In this document: piece after piece, positions 58,401-59,262 of the stretch
How the letters are laid out: every line of letters starts with the position of its first letter
Numbering within the stretch: the stretch's first letter is position 1
Assembly: GCA_000997385.1 (NCBI GenBank)
Contig: LCBT01000005.1
Location: 1-59,262 of the forward strand
Direction of reading: 5' to 3'
DNA length: 59,262 bases
DNA from: Candidatus Daviesbacteria bacterium GW2011_GWA1_41_61
GTDB lineage: Bacteria; Patescibacteriota; Microgenomatia; Daviesbacterales; UBA10151
Program-made: the position numbers and the translations under genes
Notes under the pieces: model-generated
The model's database searches: none
Told to the model about the DNA's origin: nothing
Seen by the model: only the letters and a program-made list of their open reading frames with translations

Positions 58401-59262
58401 AACCTCTACTTCAGTGACTTCCTCCCATATTCTGTATAACTCTACCCGAAGTAAACATGCCAGGGTCACCTCTGTAGCTACCTGTACTGATGGAGGGGCT
58501 TTAGTTTATCAGATCATGACCTTAACAGATTCTATTGGTTCACAAGTAGCTACTGATTCGGTGGTAGTCTACAACCCTGTCTCTGATTTAGGTACTTCCT
58601 CGGCTGGATTTATTAATAATATCTATGGTATCAATGGTAAGTTTGTAGCCTCTACTGTCACCGGGGGTTTTGATATAGCTGAGGAGTATCCTACCGCTGA
58701 TAATAGTATTGAGGCAGGAGAGATAGTAGTTGTATCTCAAAACTCAAATCTCAAAACTCAAAACCTAATTCAAAGATCAACGTCTTCTTATCAAAAGGAA
58801 ATCCTTGGGGTTATCTCTACCTCTCCCGGTATTACCTTAGGAGAGGAAAAAGATTCTGCTGTCTCCGGTATCTACTGGAAGAAGGTAGCTTTGATAGGAA
58901 GGGTACCTATCAAGGTTTCTACAGAGTCCGGAGCTATTAAAGCCGGAGATTACCTCACTTCTTCCTCTATTCCGGGGGTAGCCATGAAAGCTACCAGACC
59001 CGGACAAATGATTGGTAAAGCACTCGAGGATTACTCAGGAGAAACTACTGGCAAAAGCTTAGTTTTTGTTAATCCTTCCTTTGCTGATCCTACAGATTTA
59101 CTAGCTAACCTCACCTTAGACCAAAATGGAAATTTGCTTTCCTCTTCATCTTTAGCCCAAGCCAACACCTCGGGGGTGAGCCCTGGCCCGCTTCGCGAGG
59201 CGAGCTCCCCCGAGGTGAACCACCTGAGTGTCAGCACCGCTGGTCCATCACTGCTGGATCTT
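52483..59262 (+). CDS. Giant protein: MerR-like HTH, single TM, very long repetitive ectodomain with Kelch-like repeats (runs off window end; 5' frame disruption)
   Basis: Continuous frame from about 52484: AAHYLGVSPDTLRNWEKIRKIFPQRNEGGIRRYSIAALKRLQ ... FFITSSAVVICFLILATVA ... LPTTGTLATLAGTETLSNKTL ... LYVIGGNNGTSDQTTVY ... FDIAEEYPTADNSIEAGEIVVV. Confidence 0.78.
52887..52935. repeat. Palindromic insertion in the giant ORF
   Basis: CACCCCGGA (52887-52895)/TCCGGGGTG (52927-52935) around CCCTGAGCGAAGTCAAAGGGA. Confidence 0.75.
58736..58763. repeat. Heptanucleotide repeat CTCAAAA x4 (one variant unit) in the giant ORF
   Basis: CTCAAAA CTCAAAT CTCAAAA CTCAAAA, in frame (QNSNLKTQN). Confidence 0.9.
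59166..59217. repeat. Palindromic insertion in the giant ORF
   Basis: CACCTCGGGGG (59166-59176)/CCCCCGAGGTG (59207-59217) perfect 11-bp inverted repeat. Confidence 0.8.

Noticed and set aside
53118-59237. Many minus-strand ORFs (e.g. 54846-55250, 57099-57527, 57669-58157) with Val/Pro/Glu-rich proteins
   Set aside because: Antisense shadows of the large repetitive plus-strand ORF, which stays in one frame to the window end and was missing from the track because it has no stop in the window.

Overview
The window looks like a Candidate Phyla Radiation genome, probably Microgenomates-like; this lineage call is inference from gene content. Host backbone: type IV pilins, M50 protease, Tgt, two PBP1A-type transglycosylase/transpeptidases, tRNA-Thr(TGT), tRNA-Thr(GGT), rpmG, tRNA-Trp, a sigma-70-like factor, GH1 and GH5-like glycosidases, secE-nusG-rplK-rplA, rplJ-rplL, cohesin/dockerin proteins, mreB, glycosyltransferases and two giant surface proteins. 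Two serine-integrase elements interrupt it. Element 1 (about 5446-16051) sits in tRNA-Thr(TGT) and carries a prim-pol/ATPase module and a membrane-protein cassette. Element 2 (about 16648-24084) sits at the 3' end of tRNA-Trp and carries a nucleotidyltransferase and a DHFR/NIF3-like/SRPBCC/RidA cassette. Main discovery: in both elements the att core lies inside the 3' end of the integrase ORF. Integration replaces the native C-terminus (40 aa and 35 aa) with a peptide read antisense from the tRNA. The displaced native tail is still readable in frame at the far end (attR) of each element. A second discovery is a set of small palindromic sequences inserted in frame in conserved genes (tgt, rplA, a GT4 glycosyltransferase, a HAD protein, a giant surface ORF), including a 28-bp exact repeat shared by tgt and rplA. 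Other points: a candidate structured ncRNA with promoter and terminator (5067-5325), a pilin pseudogene that lost its transmembrane helix, a MerR-HTH/TM/giant ectodomain ORF with a 5' frame disruption, heptanucleotide repeats, and a cohesin-dockerin set. All calls are by eye; no searches were run.
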